From Epithemia pelagica (taxonomy: Eukaryota; Bacillariophyta; Bacillariophyceae; Surirellales; Surirellaceae): 64,000 nt of DNA. Every line of letters begins with the position of its first letter. The stretch's first letter is position 1. Of this stretch, positions 18,897-28,807 are shown piece after piece. The position numbers were made by a program, and so were the translations under genes. The stretch is from NCBI GenBank assembly GCA_946965045.2, contig OX337231.1, positions 3,534,001 through 3,598,000 on the forward strand. Direction: 5' to 3'. The notes beneath the pieces were generated by a model. That model was not told the DNA's origin, made no database searches, and was given only the letters and a program-made list of their open reading frames with translations.

Positions 18897-19846
18897 TACA
18901 ATAGAGAATGTATCCGTGCTTCTGTCTGGCAGTCTGTCGGCGGAATCGACGTGCGTCTGTCTGTCGCATGGAGCCATTTGCTATCATCTCTATCCCGACT
19001 CTCTTTTCGAAGTGCAACGGCATATTTCCTCTCGACTCCTAGTAGAGGAAAAGGAGCATATAGTTGAACGAAACAGTCAACACATTCGCAGTGTTGCGGC
19101 ATATTCTTCTCTATGGATGGGCTGTGGTTTCGGTGCTAGACCCACTGGGTCGTCGGGTTTGACATTGACGGTGCTACCTAGTACACCTTGGTCGTTCCAA
19201 ACAAGACTACACGACGCTCGTCTCGGAACCAGCCTTGACAAACGAGAGACCACAATGTGCCTACCACCACCAAGAATCTTCTTCTTCTTCGAATACTAGG
19301 TGGAACGGAGTGTGTTGACTGGTTTGCGTCACTCACAGGGACAGAGTGTCGGTACACGGCGGGTCCCCACCACCATCAACAACAACAACAACAAGATTTC
19401 GAGACAGCACACACTACTCTTGTTTGTGACGTGTGTTGTGTGTATAGGCTCTGGGTGGAGGATGAAACTTGCAGCACACAAGGAAACGAGACGGTCCATC
19501 CAGGACGGTCCAGTTTCGGACAAGGTTCCAACAACCAATACTCCTAATTGCCCGGACATGCTCCAAGCAACAATAACAATAACAATAACAACAACAAGTG
19601 ACGGTTTGAGCCAACCGCAACCAATGTCTTTCTCTTTCTCGGGATGAAAAAGAAAAACGTTGCATGTTTGGTCATTCTTGCTGCTGCAAAACTCATGGTC
19701 CACTCGGTAAATTGTGGTTCGGTTGCGGCGGGATGCGGTTATTGAGTGTGGCTGGTTGGCCTTGGTCTTCATGACACACCCACACACACACACTCTCTCT
19801 CTCTCTGTGTGTGTGTGTTTGAGTCCAAATGGACTTTCCACGCGTT
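18897..19846. other. 3' flank of the EF-hand gene; duplicated at 6493-7062
   Basis: No gene supported. From about 19125 on it is the intact counterpart of the inverted copy at 6493-7062. It holds (CAA)n and (AAC)n runs near 19377 and 19570 and a (CA)n/(CT)n run at 19780-19820. Open frames here are not kept in the same phase between the two copies. Confidence 0.6.
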
Positions 19847-21880
19847 TCATAGAGAGAGGCGGCCTCGGGTAATGGAGGTGACTCCTTTAGGAATCACAAC
19901 CCAATTGGTGCTACTATCGTCGTTTTGGGTTTGGCTCTTTTGGTTGTTGTCGTCACTGGTGTCTCGCTCGACATAGTCCACTTCACAGACGCCATCGATC
20001 GTACACACTGTCGTCAAGGTTTCGAGATCCATCAAGCTTTCAATGCTCGTTACCAAGGTGTAATCCAAAAAGGTTTTGGGCAAGAGCCACAATTGTCCCA
20101 TCAAAATGGTCGTGTAGGTGCCATAGAGGGCCACTTCCGGTCGGACCAAGTCGGGCCGTCCCACCGAGGGGGGCAACTCCTGCACCAAGGCCGAAAGATC
20201 CCGCAATACCACTTGTCCCAGCAGGAATACCAAGAGTGCCACCACCCACCAAGTATGCAATTGAATGGATTTTTGATACAAGGCGGGTCCATTCCGTCCG
20301 GCCCTTCCAAACAAGGCCTCGTGGTCATTGCGAGCCGGTGCCCCCCACAGCGATTCCACCCACCCAAAGGGCAGGGGAGACGAGTCAAATTCGGCCAACA
20401 ACTCGGGACATTGATACCGCGGAGGCAACAATACGACGACCGAGTCCTCGTCTTCCTTATAGTAATAGTAGGAAGATTCGTTCCCCCGCTTTGTGGTTGT
20501 TGTAGTAGTAGTATTCGTCAAAGGGATTCGTACCAAGGTGGGAACCAACATGCTTTTGAGTTGCACCATTTTCCAAAAATCAAAAAGGCCCCACACGACG
20601 GAGATCATCAGGGCCACGGTTTGCGCCGACAAGTAGGCGGGCGAGGCTAGAAATTCCCCACACGAGGTAAAAGCATTGTCACTGGCGGCACTGACAATGT
20701 TGTGCGACAAATCAATCGACCGGCCTTGTGCCACGACTGGAATGAGAGGCAACCATGTCAAGGGGGATAATTCCACCATGTCTTGCAACTTGTTGCCAAA
20801 GACCTTGACAAAATAGGTTTCCAACAAGAAGCTGTCGGGTGCAATCCGATATTCTTGCAAGAATCGTTCCCGAACCAACAAGGCTTCGGCTTGGATATCG
20901 TTGAATGTGGCAAACAGTCGGTTCCAAATAGTACTGCGTGGAGCCATTTGCAATCCATATTGAATCGCTTGTTCTGTCGTCGTCAGGTCGTCTCGTGGGT
21001 CTCCCTTCGACGATTCTTGGCGGAAGTTGTTGGGATGATTGAGCTCGAGGGGTTGGAGCTTGAGAACTTGGGCCACTTCTCCCAAGGACACGTGTCCATC
21101 CCCATTGAGATCAAAGACGGTACGAGACACGAGTTCCAAGGCTTTGACTTGCCGGACGACACTTGTGACAGTGATGGAAGCAATGAAAAAGAAACAAAGG
21201 GCCACTTCGAAAAAGGATTGGTGCAAAAATTCAAAACTCTCGAGCAAAATTGCGGAATTGCCCAAGAATTGCTGCGACAAACTGCCCACCAAACTCCCCA
21301 AGGGTCCATCGACGACTGCGACGCTGAGAAACAAACCGATAAAGCCCAACCCTCCCAGTTCCACCAACATGGAATCCACGACGGGTTGCAAGGTATCGGG
21401 CAAGCTTTGACGGGCCGACGTGACGGTTCGTTCCCAACTGTACAACAAGGCCACAATGGTGACCATGACCGCCAAGGACCAAAAGACGGGACTCTGCAGG
21501 ACGAGTCCCAAGACGCCCAACTGCGAAACGTCCACGACAAAGACACCTGGAAAAAATGTGGGAGAGGGTGGCGGTGGAGCTGCTGGCCAAAAGAAATGCG
21601 AGGAAGGGGACGAGCACAAGGCCATGCCAGGGCGTGTCCATCTTGAAGTCTGGGCAAACGAACACGGCAATGACGGCGACACGCCAAGTGAATGTCGTTT
21701 TGGTGGTTGTTGTTGTTGGATTTGGTTGGATGACCGGTTGTTATTGTTGTTTGGGGATCCACCTTGCCGAGGAAGATGAAGATGGCTTCCCGTCACTAGC
21801 ATGTAGTCATTGGAAAAGGCTACCACCAATGGTAACCACGCCAAGAGCATGACGGATGACAACAAGGAGTTCTTCACCAT
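19847..21880 (-). CDS. Plastid-targeted multi-pass membrane protein with an EF-hand
   Basis: 677 aa, function unknown. The N-terminus is a signal peptide (LLSSVMLLAWLPLVVAFSND) ending at Ala|Phe, the diatom bipartite plastid junction, followed by a basic Ser/Asn/Gln-rich transit-like stretch to about residue 100. Hydrophobic segments occur at about 110-147, 177-193, 225-240, near 430, and near 590. An EF-hand loop DLNGDGHVSLGE sits at about 257-268 with all calcium-ligand positions filled, so a calcium-responsive plastid membrane protein is a fair inference. Its ATG (21880-21878) is the first three bases of the 5 bp target duplication made by the Copia element, so the natural 5' leader is now about 7.2 kb away. 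A truncated copy lies at 5789-6492. Confidence 0.75.
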   Translation of the reverse strand: MVKNSLLSSVMLLAWLPLVVAFSNDYMLVTGSHLHLPRQGGSPNNNNNRSSNQIQQQQPPKRHSLGVSPSLPCSFAQTSRWTRPGMALCSSPSSHFFWPAAPPPPSPTFFPGVFVVDVSQLGVLGLVLQSPVFWSLAVMVTIVALLYSWERTVTSARQSLPDTLQPVVDSMLVELGGLGFIGLFLSVAVVDGPLGSLVGSLSQQFLGNSAILLESFEFLHQSFFEVALCFFFIASITVTSVVRQVKALELVSRTVFDLNGDGHVSLGEVAQVLKLQPLELNHPNNFRQESSKGDPRDDLTTTEQAIQYGLQMAPRSTIWNRLFATFNDIQAEALLVRERFLQEYRIAPDSFLLETYFVKVFGNKLQDMVELSPLTWLPLIPVVAQGRSIDLSHNIVSAASDNAFTSCGEFLASPAYLSAQTVALMISVVWGLFDFWKMVQLKSMLVPTLVRIPLTNTTTTTTTKRGNESSYYYYKEDEDSVVVLLPPRYQCPELLAEFDSSPLPFGWVESLWGAPARNDHEALFGRAGRNGPALYQKSIQLHTWWVVALLVFLLGQVVLRDLSALVQELPPSVGRPDLVRPEVALYGTYTTILMGQLWLLPKTFLDYTLVTSIESLMDLETLTTVCTIDGVCEVDYVERDTSDDNNQKSQTQNDDSSTNWVVIPKGVTSITRGRLSL
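21876..21880. repeat. Target-site duplication (ACCAT), left copy
   Basis: ACCAT directly precedes the left LTR and recurs directly after the right LTR at 29045-29049. On the minus strand it reads ATGGT and contains the EF-hand gene's start codon. Confidence 0.92.
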
Positions 21881-22117
21881 TGCGAGTAGTGGAAAAGAAC
21901 GGCGGTCTCTTTCCCATTGAGCAATCCGTAAAAGGATACTTATTCTGATAATCACTATTATGTTAGTCCTAAATTCTCTCTAAATTCACTTGGATCTTTT
22001 CTTCAATATCTTTTGGATGAGTCATTCCATCCACTCGTTCACATCTACGTCGCTCATCATTCGTGATTGATGAGTCTTGTTGCCAGGTATAAGCTTGCTA
22101 CCCCAGCTATACTCGCA
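21881..22117 (-). repeat. 3' LTR (left), 237 bp
   Basis: Starts TGCGAGTA and ends TACTCGCA, an 8 bp terminal inverted repeat. Identical to 28808-29044. Because the element is on the minus strand, this is the downstream LTR, and any LTR promoter would read out of the element straight into the EF-hand gene. An out-of-frame ATG at 21917 opens a short frame that overlaps the gene's start. Confidence 0.95.
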
Positions 22118-22130
22118 CTCCCTCTCAAGC
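22118..22130 (-). promoter_or_regulatory. Polypurine tract of the Copia element
   Basis: The minus strand reads TTGAGAGGGAG directly against the 3' LTR, the expected plus-strand priming site. Confidence 0.75.
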
Positions 22131-22142
22131 GCAATATCTCGG

Positions 22143-22592
22143 CTACCATCCACTCAGTAGCTTCCGAATTGTTTCAAATGTATCTTTCGTCAGACCCTTT
22201 GTCATGATGTCTGCACGTTGTTTCGATGTCTCGATCTTTTCAACCGTGACTCGATTCGGCTTTAAGTGCGATCGAAACCAGTGCATTCGTATCGCATAGA
22301 ACTTTGATCTTGGTGTAAACCTGCCCGGCTCCATATTCGCGAGCGTCAGGGCACCATTGTTATCTTCCCACACTGTGGTTCTGAATTTCGTGCTCTGATC
22401 TTCTGTCATGCCGACACCTCGTGCCACAGTTTTCAGAAGTTCCAGAAGAGGCAACACAGATTTCATCGCCACACTGAGCGCTGTGTATTCCGCCTCCATT
22501 GTTGATGTTGCAATATCCGATTGCAACTTGCTTTGCCAGATGACTGGACAGTTTGCGATGCAAATGGCAAACCCAGTTCGGCTTTGACACAT
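22143..22592 (-). pseudogene. RNase H and C-terminus of Copia pol, displaced by a one-base shift
   Basis: This frame carries the end of Copia RNase H: SRTGFAICI, STMEAEYTAL and VWEDNNGALTLA, then the KHIDVK-like region (here FYAIRMHWF) and the LTKDTFETIRKLL tail. It should be continuous with pol, which leaves this frame at about 22583-22590. The ATG at its head (22592) is not a natural start. A lost A in the AAAA-like run before GCCGAACTG would account for the shift. Without it the RT lacks its RNase H end, so this copy is probably not autonomous unless frameshifting occurs. Confidence 0.85.
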
Positions 22593-25500
22593 GACGGATC
22601 CATCTTGTCCTCATGTGGCCACAGACCCGCGAAGTCTGCATCAACGTAACAATCAACGTTGAGATTGTCGTAAGTTGGACGGAGAATGAGCCCTTTCTCC
22701 ATTGTCCCTTTCAAGCATTGTCCGATCCTTTCTAACGCCTCTTCGTGTGTTGTCTTAGGATCATGGGTGTATCGTGCACACTGACTGACGGCATATGTGA
22801 TGTCGGGTGTTGAATGTGCTTGCAAATATTGCAGCATTCCAATGACACTTGGATAGCTGAATTTGCACTGTGCTGGAGTCCCATTTTTGTTTGCCACCAG
22901 AGGATCCTTCGATGCTGGTGTCCTTTTCATGGGTTTGTCTCTAAGTTGGAGAGCCTCTACAATTCGCTTGATAAGGCCCTTCTGCGTCAACGTGATAGTA
23001 CCATCACTATCGTTGCGTTCAATGTGTACGCCGAGAAATCCGGCTACACTGTCTTCGATCTCGAGTGTCACGTTCTGTTGATTCTGGAGTTTCCCAAGAA
23101 ACTCATCAATCCACTCGCGTTTGGGGCTGTAAATCAATGTGTCGTCCACATAGACCAGCACGATGATTTTGTCGGACATGAACAGGCACGGATCGATGTG
23201 TTCCTGCGACTTGAGTCCGACCTGTTCCAATTTGCTTTTCAGATGAAGGAAGAAGTTTCGTGGTGCCTGCTTTAGGCCATACAACGATCGAGTAAGTTTC
23301 AAGACTTTCCCTGGTTGCGCAAACCCTCTCGGCATCTCAACATACACGCCACTTTTCTTTTGTTCTTCTTCTGTCATCTTGTTCCAATTGGGATCCTTGT
23401 CAATCGGCGCATGTACAAATGCTGCCGTGTAATCCACTTGTACTGTGGACAGATTCAAAATGATGGAAAGAATCATCATCAGGCGCACAGTCGTCCAATT
23501 CACAACGGGTGCAAACGTGTCGAAGAAATCGACTCCTTCGACTTGTTTGTCCCCACGTGCACAAAACCGTGCTTTCAATTTGCGTACGGATCCATCGGGA
23601 TACCGTTTGCACTTGAACGCCCATGTGCCAGGTAAGACATTCATCCATGTCTCTCTTGCCACGACTTCCCATGCTTTCATCTTCTCATGAAGCGTGTTGT
23701 ATTCTTTCTTGCAAGGCTCCCAGTACCCGTCTTTATCGGGACCGTTCATGGCTTGTTCCCATGAGGGATTGTCTGCAGCATCGGCCTTGGTTGCCAATGC
23801 CATAGGATGCATCTCTTCAATCCAGCGTGTGTCCGGATCCGTATGACGATCCAGCCACAGGTCCATTGCCAATAGGTCTTTGGATTTGGACGCGATTGCG
23901 CTGGTCAGAGTGTCCCAGGTAAGGGATTGGAGGAACTGTGCATTTAACAGCTCTCGTCTCACTTTTTGCTTTGGCCTTGTTGACCCACGAGGAAAGTAAG
24001 CAGTCGATGCCCACAATCGCTCATCGAACAAGTGACGATTGGGACGGCGTTCTCTTTTGCCTCTCCCATGTGATTCTGGATCGGGTTCGGCAAAATGCCT
24101 ATTACGGCGTTCAATCTCTTCTTGTCTTGTCGTGCTGTCATCGTCTGAGTCTTCTTCAAAAACGATCTCATGTTCTGCTTCGTCGGCTTCTCCCTCTGGA
24201 GGCAACAATTCACCATTTGGAGCTCCCTCTGGAGGCAACAATCCACCTGTTTGATCTTGACTTGGCAATTCACCGGGTTCTGCAGGTGGTTCTGGTCCTT
24301 GCCCTCGCTCTGTTGGCTGTTCCAGTGGAGGTTGGAATTGAACATGGTTCCTTGTGGCTCGGCCTCTCCCCCCGTCAACAGACGTTGGAACAGGAACAAT
24401 GGGTAAAGGAGGAGTGGGCAAGGGACGAGGAGGACGTGACTGACGTCGGGCATGCCGTTCCGCAATCTCGGAATCGGTCATCCACTCGTCTCCAAGCTCC
24501 AAATTACCATCATCATCATCTTCGTCAGGCAGGTTAGATTCAGTGCCCGCCGCTAGCAGGCGTTGCCAAAAGTCACCGTTCAAATTTGGCTCATCTAAGA
24601 GCCCGCCAGAATCGGCATTAGGGACCGTAGAAAATAAATCATCGTAGACCACATGATACTGTGAGCTGATGAATCCCGAACGAAGATTGAGTATACGACC
24701 AACAGTAGTAGAATGGTCGGGCGAAATCCCAAGAAACTGACCACGTTGTGCCTTGGCTTGCCATTTAGGCAACTTCTTTCCGTCTTGAAGCTTGGGGTCC
24801 AGGACATACACAGGACATCCCCATACGTGACTCCGCTGAAGGTGGTGAAAATCGGAGAATGTGATGCCAGAGAAGATTTCGAGTGGAGCGATGTTCGTCC
24901 GGCGATTCGGAAGGTGGTTCCATAGCCAGACGGCGTGCTCAACGGCAAAGGGCCAAAGATGCAAGTGCATTTGCTCGGGCCAGTGAATAGTTGCGTGTAG
25001 TAACATAGTACGGGCCCAAGACATCGTGGTCTTTACTGCCCTTTCCGCGACTCCATTCTGATGATGTGCCCCAACGCCTGAGAAGCTGATACGTTGACCA
25101 CTTCCGTGTACATGGTTCAGAAATTCTTCTCGGCCAAACGGAGCATTATCGGCGCGGTACTCTCGTATCTTGACACCGTATTCATCCGCAAACCGCTCAA
25201 ACTTCTTCTTCGAACTGATCGTCTCACCAACTCGAAGGGACACTTGGTTCGCCAAGAAGATCATGCCAGAGGCATGATCGACAAACAGAGTTCCCCCTCT
25301 ATACTGTTCTTCGGTCCTCTCTTTGCCATACGTGTGAGGAAGACGGCCACGAATCGTGGATTCGTATTGATCAATCGAAACACAATCTCCTGGTTGAAGG
25401 TGCTCCCTCTTGAGCATACTGTCTTTCCCATCCACCAATCCACCGTGATTCGAATGAGGCGTCCGGCGATGTTGCTTCCCAAGCATACAAGCTGCGCACA

Positions 25501-26962
25501 AAGGTATGACGCAACTTGTTGTCTTCGCTTCTTTTGTTTCCAGCACTAACCGTCGACTGCTTGCTTTTGGATCTCGACAGAGCGTCTGAATCCATTGCAT
25601 GTTGGCATGGCCAAGCTTCCAGTGCCACAGCAAGAGCTCCCTTTGCGATGCCGTCAAGTTCTGGTTAGTCTCGTCGGCCACATTCATCAAGCCACTGTGA
25701 TTTGCCGTAGACAAGGCCGACTTGACGGAATATCCATCACCCAACATCGTTGCATCTTCGAAGGTAAGTCCCATTTGATTCACATTCCCTGTGAGCATAA
25801 AGGGAAGATTACTACCGGAGTTATATGGAAATTCTAACCATGTCCCATCCGGGACTTGCAACTGCGTTTTCTTGTGGTCGAGTACCAGTTTTCCAGCTTG
25901 CTGTTCCTGGAAGAACGTTTGCGGGCTGAACAAACGAATCGAGGCTTCTGGTACGTAGTATGCTTTCGTCTTGATCGTTCGGGCTACCCCCATAACATCT
26001 CTAACCATCCATTGGACCGTGCCAAAACCTCGGACTGCTGTTGTTCCAGACAATCCATTCAACGATGAGATTTCGGCCGGTTGAATTGGTCCGACGAAGT
26101 CTTGGAGATTTGGCGTCAACGATTTGGACGCTCCAGAATCGATCACAATGGGAAGCACATCTTGTTCTCGTTGACTCATGTACACCGTCATGCGACGTGA
26201 CAATTCGCCAATAGTCTCACTATTCAAACCAGAACAATCAACCTGGTTCAACGGGACAGTGACGGCTTGAAAACTTTTCAGTTGTCCAAAATTGGCTGCT
26301 GCAACCATGCTTTGTCGCAACATCAGTTTCCAAGGGGTCTTTTGTCTTGTAAGGTCAGCTCCAAGCCACGCCCCATGACTCAACAATTTTATTGTCTGCC
26401 ACTGACGAACTGGATCGACTTGTGGTAGCAAGGAATCGTCCTTCAGGGCCAAACTCCAAAGCGACAATCCACCAAAGATTTGATCTCGAAGAGTCTTCGT
26501 CATGTCGTTTGTCGCACCCTCTGGAGACGACGTTCTCGGGTTGGTCCAGTTGTCCCAGTCGTCCGTGTTGTACCAAAGACAAGGACGGTTGTTTTGCCAG
26601 ATCACACGATGGACTCGACGTCTTGCTTTCATTTTGAGGCCATAGGAACGTACCGATTGTCTCAAACGAGGTTTTGGTGGTCTTGGTGGAGTGCTCACAG
26701 CAGGAGCAGCTGTGGCTCCGGACTTGGAGTCTTGCTCGACCAAGCTCATGGCACAACAAAGGCCTGTGAACAGGGCGAGATACAGTAGAAATAACCACGG
26801 CAGATAAAGCCAAAATAGGTCCCCCATCCCCCTCATGAGCGCACAGTCGAGTAAGGATGAGAAGATAGAGGTCGCCCAGGTTTCCCTCCTGGGACCATAG
26901 CGATGATAGGGTCGGCCTACACCAGATGGACCGTCTAAAGACGCCACCCAGCGGCCACCCCA
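22463..26962 (-). CDS. Copia pol polyprotein (PR-IN-RT, start of RH)
   Basis: In frame with gag after one UGA. Domains in order: a hydrophobic segment (about 26820-26750), protease with VIDSGASK (about 26145), the gag-pre-integrase zinc motif WHWKLGHANM followed by CAACMLGKQH, the integrase core with SIDQYES, YRADNAP and NGVAERAV (Asp, Asp, Glu), a long Pro/Glu-rich linker, reverse transcriptase with KARFCARGDKQ, SLYGLKQAPRNF and the catalytic YVDD, then DADFAGLW of RNase H. The frame then shifts and ends in unrelated residues at 22463. The first residue usually assigned (26947) is a GTG. The first in-frame ATG is at 26836, directly before the hydrophobic segment. Confidence 0.93.
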   Translation of the reverse strand, partial: WGGRWVASLDGPSGVGRPYHRYGPRRETWATSIFSSLLDCALMRGMGDLFWLYLPWLFLLYLALFTGLCCAMSLVEQDSKSGATAAPAVSTPPRPPKPRLRQSVRSYGLKMKARRRVHRVIWQNNRPCLWYNTDDWDNWTNPRTSSPEGATNDMTKTLRDQIFGGLSLWSLALKDDSLLPQVDPVRQWQTIKLLSHGAWLGADLTRQKTPWKLMLRQSMVAAANFGQLKSFQAVTVPLNQVDCSGLNSETIGELSRRMTVYMSQREQDVLPIVIDSGASKSLTPNLQDFVGPIQPAEISSLNGLSGTTAVRGFGTVQWMVRDVMGVARTIKTKAYYVPEASIRLFSPQTFFQEQQAGKLVLDHKKTQLQVPDGTWLEFPYNSGSNLPFMLTGNVNQMGLTFEDATMLGDGYSVKSALSTANHSGLMNVADETNQNLTASQRELLLWHWKLGHANMQWIQTLCRDPKASSRRLVLETKEAKTTSCVIPLCAACMLGKQHRRTPHSNHGGLVDGKDSMLKREHLQPGDCVSIDQYESTIRGRLPHTYGKERTEEQYRGGTLFVDHASGMIFLANQVSLRVGETISSKKKFERFADEYGVKIREYRADNAPFGREEFLNHVHGSGQRISFSGVGAHHQNGVAERAVKTTMSWARTMLLHATIHWPEQMHLHLWPFAVEHAVWLWNHLPNRRTNIAPLEIFSGITFSDFHHLQRSHVWGCPVYVLDPKLQDGKKLPKWQAKAQRGQFLGISPDHSTTVGRILNLRSGFISSQYHVVYDDLFSTVPNADSGGLLDEPNLNGDFWQRLLAAGTESNLPDEDDDDGNLELGDEWMTDSEIAERHARRQSRPPRPLPTPPLPIVPVPTSVDGGRGRATRNHVQFQPPLEQPTERGQGPEPPAEPGELPSQDQTGGLLPPEGAPNGELLPPEGEADEAEHEIVFEEDSDDDSTTRQEEIERRNRHFAEPDPESHGRGKRERRPNRHLFDERLWASTAYFPRGSTRPKQKVRRELLNAQFLQSLTWDTLTSAIASKSKDLLAMDLWLDRHTDPDTRWIEEMHPMALATKADAADNPSWEQAMNGPDKDGYWEPCKKEYNTLHEKMKAWEVVARETWMNVLPGTWAFKCKRYPDGSVRKLKARFCARGDKQVEGVDFFDTFAPVVNWTTVRLMMILSIILNLSTVQVDYTAAFVHAPIDKDPNWNKMTEEEQKKSGVYVEMPRGFAQPGKVLKLTRSLYGLKQAPRNFFLHLKSKLEQVGLKSQEHIDPCLFMSDKIIVLVYVDDTLIYSPKREWIDEFLGKLQNQQNVTLEIEDSVAGFLGVHIERNDSDGTITLTQKGLIKRIVEALQLRDKPMKRTPASKDPLVANKNGTPAQCKFSYPSVIGMLQYLQAHSTPDITYAVSQCARYTHDPKTTHEEALERIGQCLKGTMEKGLILRPTYDNLNVDCYVDADFAGLWPHEDKMDPSCVKAELGLPFASQTVQSSGKASCNRILQHQQWRRNTQRSVWR

Positions 26963-28705
26963 TCAGGAGAAATGCTCCACGAGACTGCGGAGCGACTGAT
27001 CGACGGAGCGTGCCACGTTTGCGACTGCAGCATCGAGCTCAGCGCGATTGACAGTAGAACCAGCCACAGTGCCAGTCGCTCCAGTGAGCGTGCTGGTCGT
27101 GCTGGCGCCGTCGGCTCGCGCGGCATGAGCACTCGCAACTTGGTTGGAAGAATGCGTCCGATCCGGAACCCAGCGATGCGTGCAATGGTTGTAGAACATA
27201 TGTTTTCCATCAATCACGCGTCGATTTCGTTCGTCCGACTTTGGAGGCGCCCACTTTCCGGATGCACCACCTGCTCCAGAATTTGAGGAAGTCGTCCCAT
27301 TGGCTGCCTTCTTAGAACCAAACTTCTCTCTGTTCGCAGCAATCTTCTGTTCGTTGCGGGGTTCCGTGCACTTCGGTGCCGTATGTCCCGGCTTTCCACA
27401 ATTCCAACAAATTGGTTGGGGCTTGCCATTGCCCGAAGAGGCAGTATTGGCAGCTTTCTTGGCATCTTCTTGGGCATTGAAGACGGAGTTCTTTCCCTTC
27501 GTTTTAGAACCGTGCCAGTCATTACTGCTGCATAATTCATTATACTTAGTTTTGGCTAAGCGAAGTAAAACATCAACTTCCAAACCACCAGTGTCATCAG
27601 GATCACCTTGAAGTTTACCAATGTCCCGTGCCATTGTATAAGTTTGCTCGATATAGCGGAAGTAGGAGTTAAATTTGCCAACGGATGAAGTTTGCATGAC
27701 CTTTAGCACTTGCTGATTAAAACGCTCTGGAACTTTCTTGACCCATTTCAAGCGTTTGTGTGCACCACGGATCAAACTTACAACACGAAGAACATTTTCA
27801 CCTTGAAACTCATTGATCTTCAAATTCTTAACCAAGTCTTTCAAGTGATCAATAGCGGCTTCCGAACTTGAAACCAGAATGTTCATCATAATGACAAAGA
27901 GCAGTGGACCCCCTTGTTGAATGGTAGGGTAAGTCTCAAACTGTTCGTAGCATTTTTCAAACAGACTTTGAGTCATGTTATTTTCCAGATGCTTGTAGGT
28001 TAGTACCAAATTCTCCCGGTACCAATCCTTCTTGGTCCAACGGCGATACCATTCACAACTGGCTGCAACTTCATCGGGAGTAACTTCCTCATAATTTAAA
28101 TATAGATCTACAGTACGAGACTCAATACTCCGGGATCCCTTCGACTTGGGGAACACAATCGTGAACACGTCATGCATATCGTAAACCATATGCGTGTCCT
28201 TGGTCTTGGAAATCATGATGGCAGTGTTATAACACTCATCCAACTTCTTTTCATCGGTCAAACTCATACTCGTGAAAGTATATTTTGTTTGCGATGTCTT
28301 CACGGCTTCCTTGAAGAGATCTTGTTTCTTCTCCGAGGACATCTTCTCCCTGTTCTCTTTCCGATATAGAGGTCCTTGATCTGCGACACCATATCCCCTT
28401 GAACCTGGTTCCACCAGCTCAACTGCCAGTCCCCCAACCATGAATCGGGTATCTGTATCTAACGGGTAGTCATCGCTCTTTGAACTCTTATCCGAGTTGT
28501 TTTCATCGCTTGTTCTTCTTTGTCTTCTCTCATTAAGACCCTGAAGCGTTTCGTCGAGTGTTCGGAATCCAAAGTCGGATTCTCGATTGTCGGTTCCAGT
28601 CTGGTCTTCCGCTGAGGCGTCTTGATAGTCCTCATCGTCTCCCGTGTTAGCCGGTGCTGCACCTGAAGCGGGTGAAACATTTGCCGAGTCTTCTGCTCAC
28701 GCCAT
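26963..28705 (-). CDS. Copia gag with CCHC zinc knuckle
   Basis: The long frame opens at the ATG at 28441 (492 aa) and carries the helical Gag region and one zinc knuckle, CWNCGKPGHTAPKC (CX2CX4HX4C), near residue 346, followed by a basic Ser/Gly-rich stretch. The same frame is open and protein-like upstream to 28697, where a TGA follows ATG GCG (28705-28700). The natural start is therefore probably 28705, with a stop in codon 3, and present translation may begin at 28441. It ends in UGA (26965-26963), beyond which pol continues in frame. Confidence 0.85.
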
Positions 28706-28730
28706 TGTTCTCACCTTCTCTCTGTCCTAT

Positions 28731-28807
28731 CTTGCCAGAGCACTCACTTCCTTGACACCGTACGACCTTGGGAAACCTTCTACAGCGTAATACTTGGGCT
28801 CAGAACC
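28731..28807 (-). promoter_or_regulatory. Copia leader; no canonical primer-binding site
   Basis: On the minus strand the bases right after the 5' LTR read GGTTCTGAGCCCAAG. They do not begin with the TGG expected for pairing to a tRNA 3' CCA end. The reverse complement (GGGCTCAGAACC) has the look of an anticodon stem-loop. Priming by an internal tRNA fragment, as known for Drosophila copia, is possible but unproven. Confidence 0.4.

Noticed and set aside
19329-19850. 173-residue minus-strand frame sharing blocks with a 144-residue frame at 6512-6946 in the inverted copy
   Set aside because: The end blocks match in the same frame, but the middle is read in different frames in the two copies, and the antisense frame is equally open. 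The similarity is explained by recent duplication of non-coding sequence.
20783-21762. Long frames (287 and 259 residues) overlapping the EF-hand gene
   Set aside because: Both are shadows of the membrane protein gene: low in hydrophobic order, no motifs, and the real frame is open throughout with a signal peptide and EF-hand.
26355-26963. 202-residue frame at the start of Copia pol
   Set aside because: Shadow of the pol frame, which carries the protease and hydrophobic segment. No motif in the shadow.
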